Shown here piece by piece: positions 1-7,404 of a DNA stretch of 33,268 nucleotides. Each line of letters opens with the position of its first letter. The first letter of the stretch is position 1. Under the pieces are notes generated by a model. That model searched no databases. It had not been told where the DNA came from and was given only the letters and a program-made list of their open reading frames with translations. Both the position numbers and the translations under genes were made by a program. The DNA is from Phycisphaerae bacterium (lineage in GTDB: Bacteria; Planctomycetota; Phycisphaerae; UBA1845): positions 1 through 33,268 of the forward strand of contig JAJDDX010000010.1 of the NCBI GenBank assembly GCA_029260055.1, read 5' to 3'.

Positions 1-136
1 CCTGGATCGAGCCGACCATCAGCAGCGGGTAGAGCACGATGGGCACGACGATCATGGCAATAAGCGTGCGGCGGTCGCGCAGGATGTCGATGAGTTCCTT
101 GCCGTAGACCGTGCGGATGCGGTGGCGGAACTTCAT
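1..136 (-). CDS. natB: ABC-2 type exporter permease, NatB-like (N-terminal part only)
   Basis: This is the first 45 codons of a membrane permease that continues past the left edge of the window. The visible N-terminus is a basic segment with the motif KELIDILRDRRTLIAMIVVP, followed by a hydrophobic stretch (VVPIVLYPLLMVG). That pattern, a short cytoplasmic KEL...RDRRTL segment running into TM1, is typical of NatB/COG1668-type ABC-2 permeases. The ATG at 134-136 overlaps the TGA of the upstream ATPase gene as ATGA, so the two are translationally coupled and form one exporter. The substrate cannot be told; Na+ export is the namesake function but is not shown here. Confidence 0.8.
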   Translation of the reverse strand, partial: MKFRHRIRTVYGKELIDILRDRRTLIAMIVVPIVLYPLLMVGSIQ

Positions 137-897
137 CGAACAGCCGCCTCCACCATCTCGTCCGCGTGGATCAGCTTCAAGAAGATGTTGCTTAGCCTTT
201 GCTTCCCGCTCTGTTTGCGGAGCGAGTCGATATCTCCTTCAGCGACGAGCCGTCCGTCATGGAGAAGGCCGACCACGTCGCACATGTCCTCCGCCTCGTC
301 GAGGTAATGGGTGGAGAGGATGATCGACTTGCCCTGATCGCGCTCCCGACGGATGTATTCGAGGATGATACGATTGCTCAGCACGTCGAGCCCGAGCGTG
401 GGTTCGTCCATGATGAGGATCGGCGGGTCGGCGATCAGCGCGCGGGCGATGTTGACGCGCTGCTTCTGGCCGGTGGATAGCGCGCCGCAACGCAGCGTGG
501 CAAAGTCGCCGATACCCAGCCAGCCGATCAGGTGATCGGCTCGGGCCTTGGCGTCAATCTGGCTCATGCCGTGGAGTTGGGCGAAGTAGGTCAGCAGCTC
601 ACGCGCGGAAAGGCGTTGGTATAGCCCCGTGTTGGCTGTGAGGAACCCGAGGACTCGTTTGACGTCGTTCGGTTGCGTGGCGACGTCGAATCCGGCGAGG
701 CTCGCGGCGCCGTCTGTCGGGCTCATGAGGCCGCTGAGCATTCTAAGTGTGGTGGTCTTGCCGGCGCCGTTGGGACCCAGCAAGCCGTAGATCTGCCCCG
801 TGCCGACGCGGAAGGTGAGGCCGTCGACGGCACGTTTGTCTCGGCCGTCGGGCTGAGGGAACACCTTGACCAGATTGTCCGCGACGACCATGTCCAT
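133..897 (-). CDS. natA: ABC transporter ATP-binding protein, NatA-like
   Basis: This is the ATPase subunit of an ABC-2 exporter, about 254 aa. Walker A is GPNGAGKTT at residues 41-49, the ABC signature is LSTGQKQRV at 140-148, and Walker B is ILIMDEP at 160-166. The switch histidine lies in ILSTHYLDEAEDMC. This is the daunorubicin/NatA class, in which one nucleotide-binding domain pairs with ABC-2 permeases. The reading frame is open further upstream, to 1053, but that extension is Arg/Pro-rich and runs through intergenic hairpin repeats. I therefore start at the ATG of MDMVVADNL, although no strong Shine-Dalgarno is visible. The stop overlaps the permease start (ATGA), so the two genes form an operon. 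Confidence 0.9.
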   Translation of the reverse strand: MDMVVADNLVKVFPQPDGRDKRAVDGLTFRVGTGQIYGLLGPNGAGKTTTLRMLSGLMSPTDGAASLAGFDVATQPNDVKRVLGFLTANTGLYQRLSARELLTYFAQLHGMSQIDAKARADHLIGWLGIGDFATLRCGALSTGQKQRVNIARALIADPPILIMDEPTLGLDVLSNRIILEYIRRERDQGKSIILSTHYLDEAEDMCDVVGLLHDGRLVAEGDIDSLRKQSGKQRLSNIFLKLIHADEMVEAAVR

Positions 898-960
898 GTG
901 GCGGGCATTGTAGCGTCGTGGCGGAGCAGCGGTAGGGTGCGGCGTGCGGCCACGGGCCCG

Positions 961-1133
961 GGTGTGCCACCGCTCTCGAGCGGAGGTCAAGCCGGGTGGC
1001 AGGGACGCGCGGTAACGGGTGGCATGGGCAAGCAGCAGCTTGCTCGTGTACATGCGTTGCTCAGCACTGGTGGCAAGCCACCAGTGGCACCCAGCGCGGG
1101 TGCCCCATCCTTCGGTATGTCCGAAGGGTGGGG
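961..1133. repeat. cluster of four different intergenic hairpin repeats
   Basis: Four palindromic elements lie between the natA-like gene and the fumarase beta gene. At 961-983 is GGTGTGCCACCGCTCTCGAG, which recurs at 8788-8810. At 1017-1048 is a 32-bp element with ends GGGTGGCATGGGC and GCTCGTG, which recurs at 2861, 2902 and, inverted, at 8739. At 1065-1086 is the perfect stem CACTGGTGG-CAAG-CCACCAGTG. At 1103-1133 is a 13-bp stem, CCCCATCCTTCGG against CCGAAGGGTGGGG, with one wobble pair. The last lies just after the fumarase stop codon and could end or protect that transcript, but it has no T-run. Confidence 0.8.
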
Positions 1134-1143
1134 GACGGAAGCC

Positions 1144-1761
1144 TCAACTCGCGAGGATCTCTTGCAGCTTCTTCTGCGAGTCGGTCCGAATCTTGTCGTG
1201 CAGGCTTTCGCCGTGCGAGTCCATCGTCACGACGCACGGGAAGTCCTCGACACGAATCTTCCAGAAGGCCTCCGGCACGCCGAAGTCCAGCTTGTAGACG
1301 TCGAGCACTTCCTTGACGCTCTCGGCGATCAGCGTGGCAGCTCCGCCGATGGCGTGCAGGTAGACCGCTCCATGCTCCTTGCAGCCCGCGAGCGTCCTGT
1401 CCCGCATGCCGCCCTTGCCGATGACGGCGCGGACGCCGAAGTGCCCCATCACGTCAGCCTGATAAGGTTCCTCGCGGATGCTGGTGGTAGGGCCGGCCGC
1501 GACGAACGTGTGCTTGCCGTCGTTCGTCTTGCCCACGACGGGCCCGCAATGGTAGATCACGGAGCCGGCCAGCCCCGCCTTGAGCACGTCGTACGTCTCC
1601 TTCTCGGAGTCCGGACAGGTGCCCTTGATGAAGTTGTCCATCATGTACTTATGCGCGGCGTCGCGACCGGTGAAGATCACGCCGGTGACGAGCACCTGAT
1701 CGCCGACCTTCAAGGCCCGGATGTCCTCTTCGCTGATCGGAACGGTTAGTTTGACGGCCAT
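1144..1761 (-). CDS. class I fumarate hydratase (Fe-S hydro-lyase), beta/C-terminal subunit
   Basis: This is the 205-aa C-terminal half of a two-subunit class I hydro-lyase, which interconverts fumarate and malate in the TCA cycle. L-tartrate dehydratase beta belongs to the same family, so the substrate is inferred. Family hallmarks are the start LTVPISEEDIRALKVGDQV, then GRDAAHKYM, YHCGPVV, AAGPTTSIR and IGKGGM, and the C-terminal FGVPEAFW and VTMDSHG blocks. I chose the ATG at 1759-1761 (MAVKLTV) because GGGAG lies about 8 nt upstream; an in-frame ATG at 1774 would absorb that site. The gene follows the alpha subunit on the same strand, but the 182-nt gap is unusually long and filled with tandem hairpins. 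The neighbouring divergent fumC supports a fumarase role. Confidence 0.92.
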   Translation of the reverse strand: MAVKLTVPISEEDIRALKVGDQVLVTGVIFTGRDAAHKYMMDNFIKGTCPDSEKETYDVLKAGLAGSVIYHCGPVVGKTNDGKHTFVAAGPTTSIREEPYQADVMGHFGVRAVIGKGGMRDRTLAGCKEHGAVYLHAIGGAATLIAESVKEVLDVYKLDFGVPEAFWKIRVEDFPCVVTMDSHGESLHDKIRTDSQKKLQEILAS

Positions 1762-1822
1762 GCGTGTATCTCCCATTGTCGAGCGGGATAGCCTGCAGGT
1801 GGCTTTGCGGTACGAGTTCGTC

Positions 1823-1936
1823 GGTCCGCACAGCGGACCCTACATATGTACGAGTACGTTGGTCCGCACAGCGGACCCTACATTTGTACAAGCACGTTGG
1901 TCCGCACAGCGGACCCTACATTCCTGAAGAAGCCTC
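1823..1936. repeat. three 38-bp tandem hairpin repeats inside the fumarase alpha/beta gap
   Basis: Three direct copies begin at 1823, 1861 and 1899, exactly 38 bp apart. Each starts with the perfect palindrome GGTCCGC-aca-GCGGACC followed by CTAC. A 17-bp linker follows; the first two are alike (CATATGTACGAGTACGTT and CATTTGTACAAGCACGTT), while the third has diverged. Read on the coding (minus) strand, each unit is GTAGGGTCCGC-tgt-GCGGACC. The array fills most of the 182 nt between the alpha stop (1944) and the beta start (1761). The same palindrome occurs singly at 4570, 4621 and 6843. Confidence 0.95.
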
Positions 1937-1943
1937 GTCGGTC

Positions 1944-2819
1944 CTACGGTGCCTCGATCGTGACAGAGCCGTTCTTGATCGTCAGGAGCTTGCGGCGGTC
2001 GGCCCAGCACATGTACGCGATGGACACGAAGAAGGAGGCCGGCACGCGGTGTAACTGAGCCATCTTGACGCCGAGGACCGTCGTCTTGCCGCCGAAGCCC
2101 ATCGGGCCGATGCCGAGTTCGTTAATCTCGCGATGTAGCCGCTTCTCCATCGCGTCGAGTTCGGCGTCTTCGTTGCTGTCGGTAAGACGCCGGAAGAGCT
2201 GCTCCTTCGCCTTGATCATGCTCGTCGCGCGGTCGCCGCCGATGCCGACGCCGAGAATGCCGGGGGCACAGCCGAGGCCCTGAGCCTTGCAGGCCGCGTC
2301 CAGCACGGCCTTTCGCACACCCGTGATGTCCCGAGCGGCTGGGAAGTCCTGCGAGGGCACGCTGTACTGGGCGCCGCAGTTCTCCGACCCGCCGCCCTTG
2401 AGCATGAGCCCGACCTTGACGTAGTCGTGCTCCCACTCGTCGAAGTGGATGGTCGGGAAGTCCTCGCCGGTGTTGTCGCCGGAGTTCTTGCCGGAGAGTG
2501 CCTCGACCGCGTTGGGCCGCAGGTACGTCTTCTCGGTGGCGATCCGGACAGCCGCCTTGACCTGCTTGCGAATCTGAAGCTGAGACACGCCGACGGGGTA
2601 CCAGACATAGAAGATCGGCGTGCCCGTGTCCTGGCAGATAGGCCGGCCGGTCTTGCGCGACATCTCGACGTTGTCGAGGATCGTCAGCAGCGCGCCCTGG
2701 GCGGCTGAATCCTTCTCCTCCGTCTCGACCGCGGTTGACAGTGCGTTCTGCACGTCCGGGCCCAGGTCCGTCGAGGCCGACTTGATCAGTTCGACAAGAT
2801 GCTCGGTGATATCCTGCAT
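1944..2819 (-). CDS. class I fumarate hydratase (Fe-S hydro-lyase), alpha/N-terminal subunit
   Basis: This 291-aa catalytic, iron-sulfur-binding subunit is the N-terminal half of a class I fumarase or tartrate dehydratase. Likely [4Fe-4S] ligands are C62 (in PICQDTGTP), C184 (GLGCAPGILG) and C271 (IAYMCWADRR); their spacing resembles the three cluster cysteines of single-chain FumA. ENCGAQYS and GIGPMGFGGKTTVLGVK are further family blocks. The start is the ATG at 2817-2819 (MQDITEHL), preceded by GGGAGG 7 nt upstream. The frame is open further upstream to 3128, but that stretch crosses repeat DNA and is not protein-like. It is divergent from fumC with 324 nt between them. Enzymes of this class are usually oxygen-sensitive because of the cluster. 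Confidence 0.93.
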   Translation of the reverse strand: MQDITEHLVELIKSASTDLGPDVQNALSTAVETEEKDSAAQGALLTILDNVEMSRKTGRPICQDTGTPIFYVWYPVGVSQLQIRKQVKAAVRIATEKTYLRPNAVEALSGKNSGDNTGEDFPTIHFDEWEHDYVKVGLMLKGGGSENCGAQYSVPSQDFPAARDITGVRKAVLDAACKAQGLGCAPGILGVGIGGDRATSMIKAKEQLFRRLTDSNEDAELDAMEKRLHREINELGIGPMGFGGKTTVLGVKMAQLHRVPASFFVSIAYMCWADRRKLLTIKNGSVTIEAP

Positions 2820-3143
2820 GTGAAAACCTCCCAACCGTCGCATTTTCGACGGGGTCTTCCGGGTGGCATGGGCAAGCAGCAGCTTGCCCGTGTCTCGTTC
2901 CGGGTGCCACGGACTCACAGCAGCTTGTCCGTGTTCGCCTTCGCCGTAGTCTCGCATCGGACAGTAGTCACGGGCAAATCCCGGCGTGCCGGGACCCATG
3001 CCACTCATCGCAGCGTCCGCGCGGGCTGAAGCCCGCGGCTCGGGGCGCTCGATTCCGGGTCCGTCTTTTAGCCTGCGCCGGGATAGGTTACCCTGCATGC
3101 CACGTTTCTCAAGCAAGATCGATACCACCGCCGGGAGGTTCGG
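2820..3143. repeat. intergenic region between the two fumarase loci, filled with hairpin repeats
   Basis: No gene is supported here. The region carries two direct 32-bp copies of the GGGTG...AGCTTG(C/T)CCGTG element (2861-2892 and 2902-2933). It also carries an inverted relative at 2969-3004 that keeps the outer ends (CACGGGC ... CCCATGCCAC) but has a different inner palindrome (CCCGGC-gt-GCCGGG, 2980-2993). At 3020-3037 is the stem CGCGGGC-tgaa-GCCCGCG. Divergent promoters for the class I fumarase and fumC must lie here, but I cannot place clear -35/-10 boxes. The Shine-Dalgarno of fumC is GGGAGG, 5 nt before its ATG. Confidence 0.85.
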
Positions 3144-4538
<1,395 letters not shown>

Positions 4539-4802
4539 GACGCAGTTCGTAAAGCCGCGATGCCTTCCTGTAGGGTCCGTTTCGCGGACCAGGGTCTGCT
4601 ACGGTGCACATCGCACTCGCGGCCCGCACAGCGGACCCTACGGGACTGTCCACCGGATTTTGCGCCCCGTCTTCCTTGCCCGTCTACCCCCCCCGGGCCT
4701 ACTCTATGCCGAGATGCGGCATAAACATCGAAAAAGTCGAAACGTCCAAACGTCCGTAGGGCGGGCTCGGCCCGCCGGCGGCGCAGCGATAGGAGCAAAG
4801 GC
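4539..4802. repeat. repeat-rich spacer: inverted pair of GTAGGGTCCG hairpins plus a GTAGGGCGGGC hairpin
   Basis: At 4570-4590 is GTAGGGTCCG-tttcg-CGGACC. At 4621-4641 is the related GGCCCGCacaGCGGACC followed by CTAC, in the opposite orientation. At 4756-4776 is GTAG followed by the perfect stem GGCGGGC-tcg-GCCCGCC. The last lies about 25 nt before the start codon of the next gene. The pair could terminate fumC transcription. No gene is seen here. Confidence 0.85.
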
Positions 4803-5144
4803 ATGCAATGGTGGCAATTCGCACTCTGCGGCCTAGCCGGCGGTGCCATTATCGACGGTATTGAATTCTGGCGAGCCGTCCGGGGGAACAAGGGACGGAT
4901 ACCAGAGGAGTTCCGCACGCCCGGCTTCGCCCTCGCCGAGGCGATCCGACTATTGTCGGGTGCTACTCTCGCCTGGGCATTCGGCACATCCGGCGAGATC
5001 AGCACTGCGCTTGCAGCGCTGACCGTCGGGGTCACTGCTCCACTCGTCGTAGAGAAACTCGCCCGAGCAGCATCCGTGCCGGTGCCCCAAACGGACACGG
5101 GCGCCGAGAAGGCCGACGCTACCGGCGTGGGGGCGCAACCATGA
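4803..5144 (+). CDS. small membrane protein of unknown function (first gene of the FRG cassette)
   Basis: A 113-aa protein that I cannot name. Three hydrophobic helices are visible, at about residues 2-22 (WWQFALCGLAGGAIIDGIEFW), 43-62 (LAEAIRLLSGATLAWAFG) and 66-88 (ISTALAALTVGVTAPLVVEKLA), with a short basic loop (RAVRGNKGR) after the first. A polar, Thr/Ala-rich tail follows. AGGAG lies 7 nt before the ATG, downstream of a GTAGGG hairpin. The stop overlaps the next gene's ATG (ATGA), indicating translational coupling. Co-direction and tight packing with three more genes, ending in an FRG-domain gene, suggest a functional cassette, but no activity can be inferred from this protein alone. 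Confidence 0.75.
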   Translation: MQWWQFALCGLAGGAIIDGIEFWRAVRGNKGRIPEEFRTPGFALAEAIRLLSGATLAWAFGTSGEISTALAALTVGVTAPLVVEKLARAASVPVPQTDTGAEKADATGVGAQP

Positions 5145-5374
5145 GAAGCGGAAGATTCTTCGACCAGTTCTTCAAGGCACTTGGCCGAAGGTGGGACAGT
5201 CCACAAGGAGAAAGCGTCAGTCATCCCATGACCCTCAACTCCGTCAGCGGACGCCTCCTGCTCTTCATAGTGACTTTAATCGCGGCATCCTACTTTACGG
5301 TGAACTGTCAAACGAGTCACCTCACTGTCGGCTGTAGCCAGGAGGCGGCAAACGTGGTTGTCGACCAGCCGTAG
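5141..5374 (+). CDS. small single-pass membrane protein, unknown
   Basis: A 77-aa protein with a basic N-terminus (MRSGRFF, KALGRRW), one hydrophobic helix at about residues 38-54 (RLLLFIVTLIAASYFTV), then two cysteines (C56 and C65) on the far side. If the N-terminus is inside, the C-terminal third would be periplasmic. The start codon overlaps the previous stop (ATGA), which is the main support for the gene. An in-frame ATG at codon 30 is possible but lacks a well-spaced ribosome site. The stop codon (TAG at 5372-5374) lies inside the GTAGGGTGGGC hairpin repeat that precedes the next gene. The family is not recognised. Confidence 0.6.
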   Translation: MRSGRFFDQFFKALGRRWDSPQGESVSHPMTLNSVSGRLLLFIVTLIAASYFTVNCQTSHLTVGCSQEAANVVVDQP

Positions 5375-5396
5375 GGTGGGCAACCTGCCCGCGGAA
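5371..5396. repeat. GTAGGGTGGGC hairpin carrying a stop codon and abutting a ribosome site
   Basis: GTAGGGTGGGCAACCTGCCC forms a GGGCA-acc-TGCCC hairpin. Its first bases supply the TAG stop of the upstream gene. Immediately after it, GAAGGAG is the ribosome-binding site of the next gene, 8 nt before its ATG. A closed hairpin at this point could influence translation of the downstream gene. Confidence 0.75.
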
Positions 5397-5408
5397 GGAG
5401 CCCATTCC

Positions 5409-5981
5409 ATGATCGGAGCGGTCGATTTCGTGGCTATCGGCGGTTGGATCTTCACCGCCGTTGTGGCTGGCGTCGGTGCGGCGGTTGGAGCGTACGTGCG
5501 AACACGTGCCGAACGGCGGGCAATCGCGGCGTCCTTGGACGACGTGGAACGGCGGATTGCCGACATGACCGAAGCAGCTCGCGCTCGCTGGTCACGGCGA
5601 TCCGAAGTCTGCGCCACGTTGTACGGCCACCTCATGAAGACACAGCTTGAGTTCGCTGGCTTCCTTGGCCCTTCCACCACTCCAACGGACGCTGAAGTAG
5701 AGGAACTCCACACCCACTTCCGCGCGTTCAGCGATTACTTTTCCCAGAACGCCCTATTCCTTCCCAAGGAGATCAAACAGCAGGTCCATGCCATCGCCAA
5801 TGAACTCAGAAAGGTCCGCGCGGGGGCCACGATGTTGACGCCGGAGAGCGGCGAAGTGACGCAACCGGACTACCGCAAGCGGACACACGAAGACCTGCTG
5901 CGACTCACGAACGACGGCGAGTTGGGCGTGATGATCTCCAAAGTCGAAGACGAGTTGCGAGAAGCGCTAGCTTTGGACTGA
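5409..5981 (+). CDS. membrane-anchored coiled-coil protein, unknown (third gene of the FRG cassette)
   Basis: A 190-aa protein. Residues about 5-28 form one Gly/Ala-rich transmembrane helix (FVAIGGWIFTAVVAGVGAAVG). A charged, heptad-like helix follows at about 30-60 (RTRAERRAIAASLDDVERRI), and then a helical cytoplasmic region containing FSDYFSQNALFLP and a C-terminal KVEDELREAL helix. I start at the ATG at 5409 because GAAGGAG lies 8 nt upstream; the frame is open further back to 5358, but that part runs through the hairpin repeat. I recognise no enzymatic motif. The layout (anchor, coiled coil, helical domain) is common in sensor or effector-anchoring partners, but this is inference. Confidence 0.75.
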   Translation: MIGAVDFVAIGGWIFTAVVAGVGAAVGAYVRTRAERRAIAASLDDVERRIADMTEAARARWSRRSEVCATLYGHLMKTQLEFAGFLGPSTTPTDAEVEELHTHFRAFSDYFSQNALFLPKEIKQQVHAIANELRKVRAGATMLTPESGEVTQPDYRKRTHEDLLRLTNDGELGVMISKVEDELREALALD

Positions 5982-5985
5982 TGCC

Positions 5986-6009
5986 GCCGAGCGGGCAATC
6001 TGCCCGCCG
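5986..6009. repeat. GCGGGCA-atc-TGCCCGC hairpin between the coiled-coil and FRG genes
   Basis: A perfect 7-bp stem at 5991-6007 with a 3-nt loop, starting a few bases after the TGA of the upstream gene and ending about 25 nt before the FRG start codon. It is closely related in sequence and position to the hairpins at 4756 and 5371, so three of the four cassette genes have one just upstream. Confidence 0.75.
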
Positions 6010-6031
6010 GGAAGACACGAACGGAGCCACG

Positions 6032-6832
6032 ATGGACGCTACAGAAATCCGAGACATCTCCGACCTGGCTGGATTGGCCAAGGCAGACCCGAGTATGACG
6101 GAAACGCGGTGGTTTCGCGGGCACAGCGACTCATCGTGGAAACTCGTGCCCCAGGTTTTCCGAGAAGAGAACTGGGGGGCCGGGGAGTCCGGCATCTACT
6201 CCGAGTTCCAGATGAAGGCACCATCGCGTTACGGGATGTGCCCGCCCGCGACCGACGCAGTCGCGTGGCTGATCCTGGCGCAGCACTATGGACTTCCGAC
6301 CCGCCTCTTGGATTGGTCCGAATCGATCCTAACGGCAACCTTCTTCGCCGTAGAGGATGAAGACACGGATACCGATGGCGCCCTTTGGGAGATCGACCCT
6401 TGCAGAATCAATCAGTGTGCCATGGTGGGGCGCTGCGTTGTCAGGGCTGATTTCCCCGGCGTGGTAGATCGCGCCAACGCGGGCTTCTCTGGGACTGAAC
6501 ACGTCGGGCGGCCTTACGCTTTCCAGCCGGTGGAGCGTGATCCACGCATGATGCTGCAGCAGGCAACGTTCACTCTCCACGGCAACGAAGCCCCTGTTAT
6601 CGAGCCCGAATTCGACGTCGAAGCCGTCCGCCGGTATGCGATCCCAGGCGGTTCGAAGCCCGACTTGGCGGCGGCGCTCCGAGCCTTGGGGGTCGCGCGC
6701 TCCACCCTGTTCCCGGATCTGGAAGCGCTCGCCCATGACGTGAAGCGAATCACGTGGTCGGGAGACACGCCCATAGCGATCTACGTCGCCAGTGGCCCCC
6801 CCCTTCTTCACCACAAACCGGACCTCCGATAG
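6032..6832 (+). CDS. FRG domain-containing protein
   Basis: A 266-aa protein with a clear FRG domain (PF08867), named for the FRG motif at residues 28-30 in ETRWFRGHSDSSWKLVP. The second hallmark, LAQHYGLPTRLLDWSES, is at 82-98, followed by ATFFAVEDE. The biochemical activity of FRG domains is not established to my knowledge; they often occur near phage- and conflict-related genes. The rest of the protein is a charged alpha/beta region with no recognised domain. The start is the ATG at 6032, with GGAG 6 nt upstream; upstream codons lie within the hairpin repeat. It is the last gene of the cassette, 50 nt after the coiled-coil gene, and is followed 11 nt later by a GTAGGGTCCGC repeat that matches the left flank. 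Confidence 0.88.
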   Translation: MDATEIRDISDLAGLAKADPSMTETRWFRGHSDSSWKLVPQVFREENWGAGESGIYSEFQMKAPSRYGMCPPATDAVAWLILAQHYGLPTRLLDWSESILTATFFAVEDEDTDTDGALWEIDPCRINQCAMVGRCVVRADFPGVVDRANAGFSGTEHVGRPYAFQPVERDPRMMLQQATFTLHGNEAPVIEPEFDVEAVRRYAIPGGSKPDLAAALRALGVARSTLFPDLEALAHDVKRITWSGDTPIAIYVASGPPLLHHKPDLR

Positions 6833-7404
6833 GCGTAGCCCCGTAGGGTCCGCTGTGCGGACCATTCTCCCCGCCGCTTGGCCGTTTCGACGTTTCCCCC
6901 ACTTCCTGAGTCGCAGGCTTTAGCCTGCGCGGGCCCGCGCGACCGGTAGGCACGGGCCTCGTTGGCAACACCAAGGTTCGCATAGGGCCAAAGGAGGCGC
7001 ATCAGCTCAACCGACTTCGCACGATTCCGGAAAAAGCTTGCATCGCGCGGCGCGGCCTGGGTATAAAAGCCTCTTAACCGTTGGCTGACGGCGCGGGCGG
7101 CGCTGCTGGCCGGGCGACACACATCGACCGAGCGTCTGATCGAAGGGAGGGCGGATCGTATGCGCTCCACAGCGCGATGCACCAAATGGCCCTGACTGCG
7201 CGGCGGGTACGTACCGGCGGCGGACGGTACGCAGCGGGCTCGTTCCTTTTCTTTGCGGGCCGGTGGAGGGATCAGTCGCCACGAAGTCCTTACATATCCA
7301 CGAAACTCGATCGCCGGGGCGCCGCGGTGCGTCTCACATCAAACGACGGTGACAGGCATGGCGGGAAGACGCGACCGCCGCGCATCTGTCGAAGGGAGGT
7401 ACAT
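6833..7404. other. long non-coding leader and spacer upstream of the secreted metalloprotease
   Basis: No convincing gene is present in about 570 nt. It contains a GTAGGGTCCGC-tgt-GCGGACC hairpin (6843-6863), a CGCAGGCT-tt-AGCCTGCG stem (6912-6929), a promoter-like pair (7038-7067), and a tiny reading frame with its own GAAGGGAGG site, ATG at 7160, 11 codons, ending TGA at 7195. A nearly identical CGAAGGGAGG site precedes the real gene at 7405. If the promoter is right, the mRNA leader is about 330 nt. The open frame that reads through from 7081 is not protein-like before residue M(TRKR). Confidence 0.6.
7038..7067 (+). promoter_or_regulatory. possible sigma70-type promoter for the secreted protease operon
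   Basis: TTGCAT (7038-7043) and TATAAA (7062-7067) are separated by 18 nt. The TATAAA box is conspicuous in otherwise GC-rich DNA. The only downstream genes are the secreted metalloprotease-like gene and its partner, starting about 330 nt later. Confidence 0.4.

Noticed and set aside
673-1749. 358-codon plus-strand frame covering the fumarase beta gene and the repeat region
   Set aside because: It is antisense to two recognised genes and runs through the intergenic hairpins.
1823-1936. Three regularly spaced palindromic repeats as a mini-CRISPR array
   Set aside because: The linkers are only 17 bp, the first two resemble each other, the same palindrome occurs singly elsewhere, and no cas gene is present.
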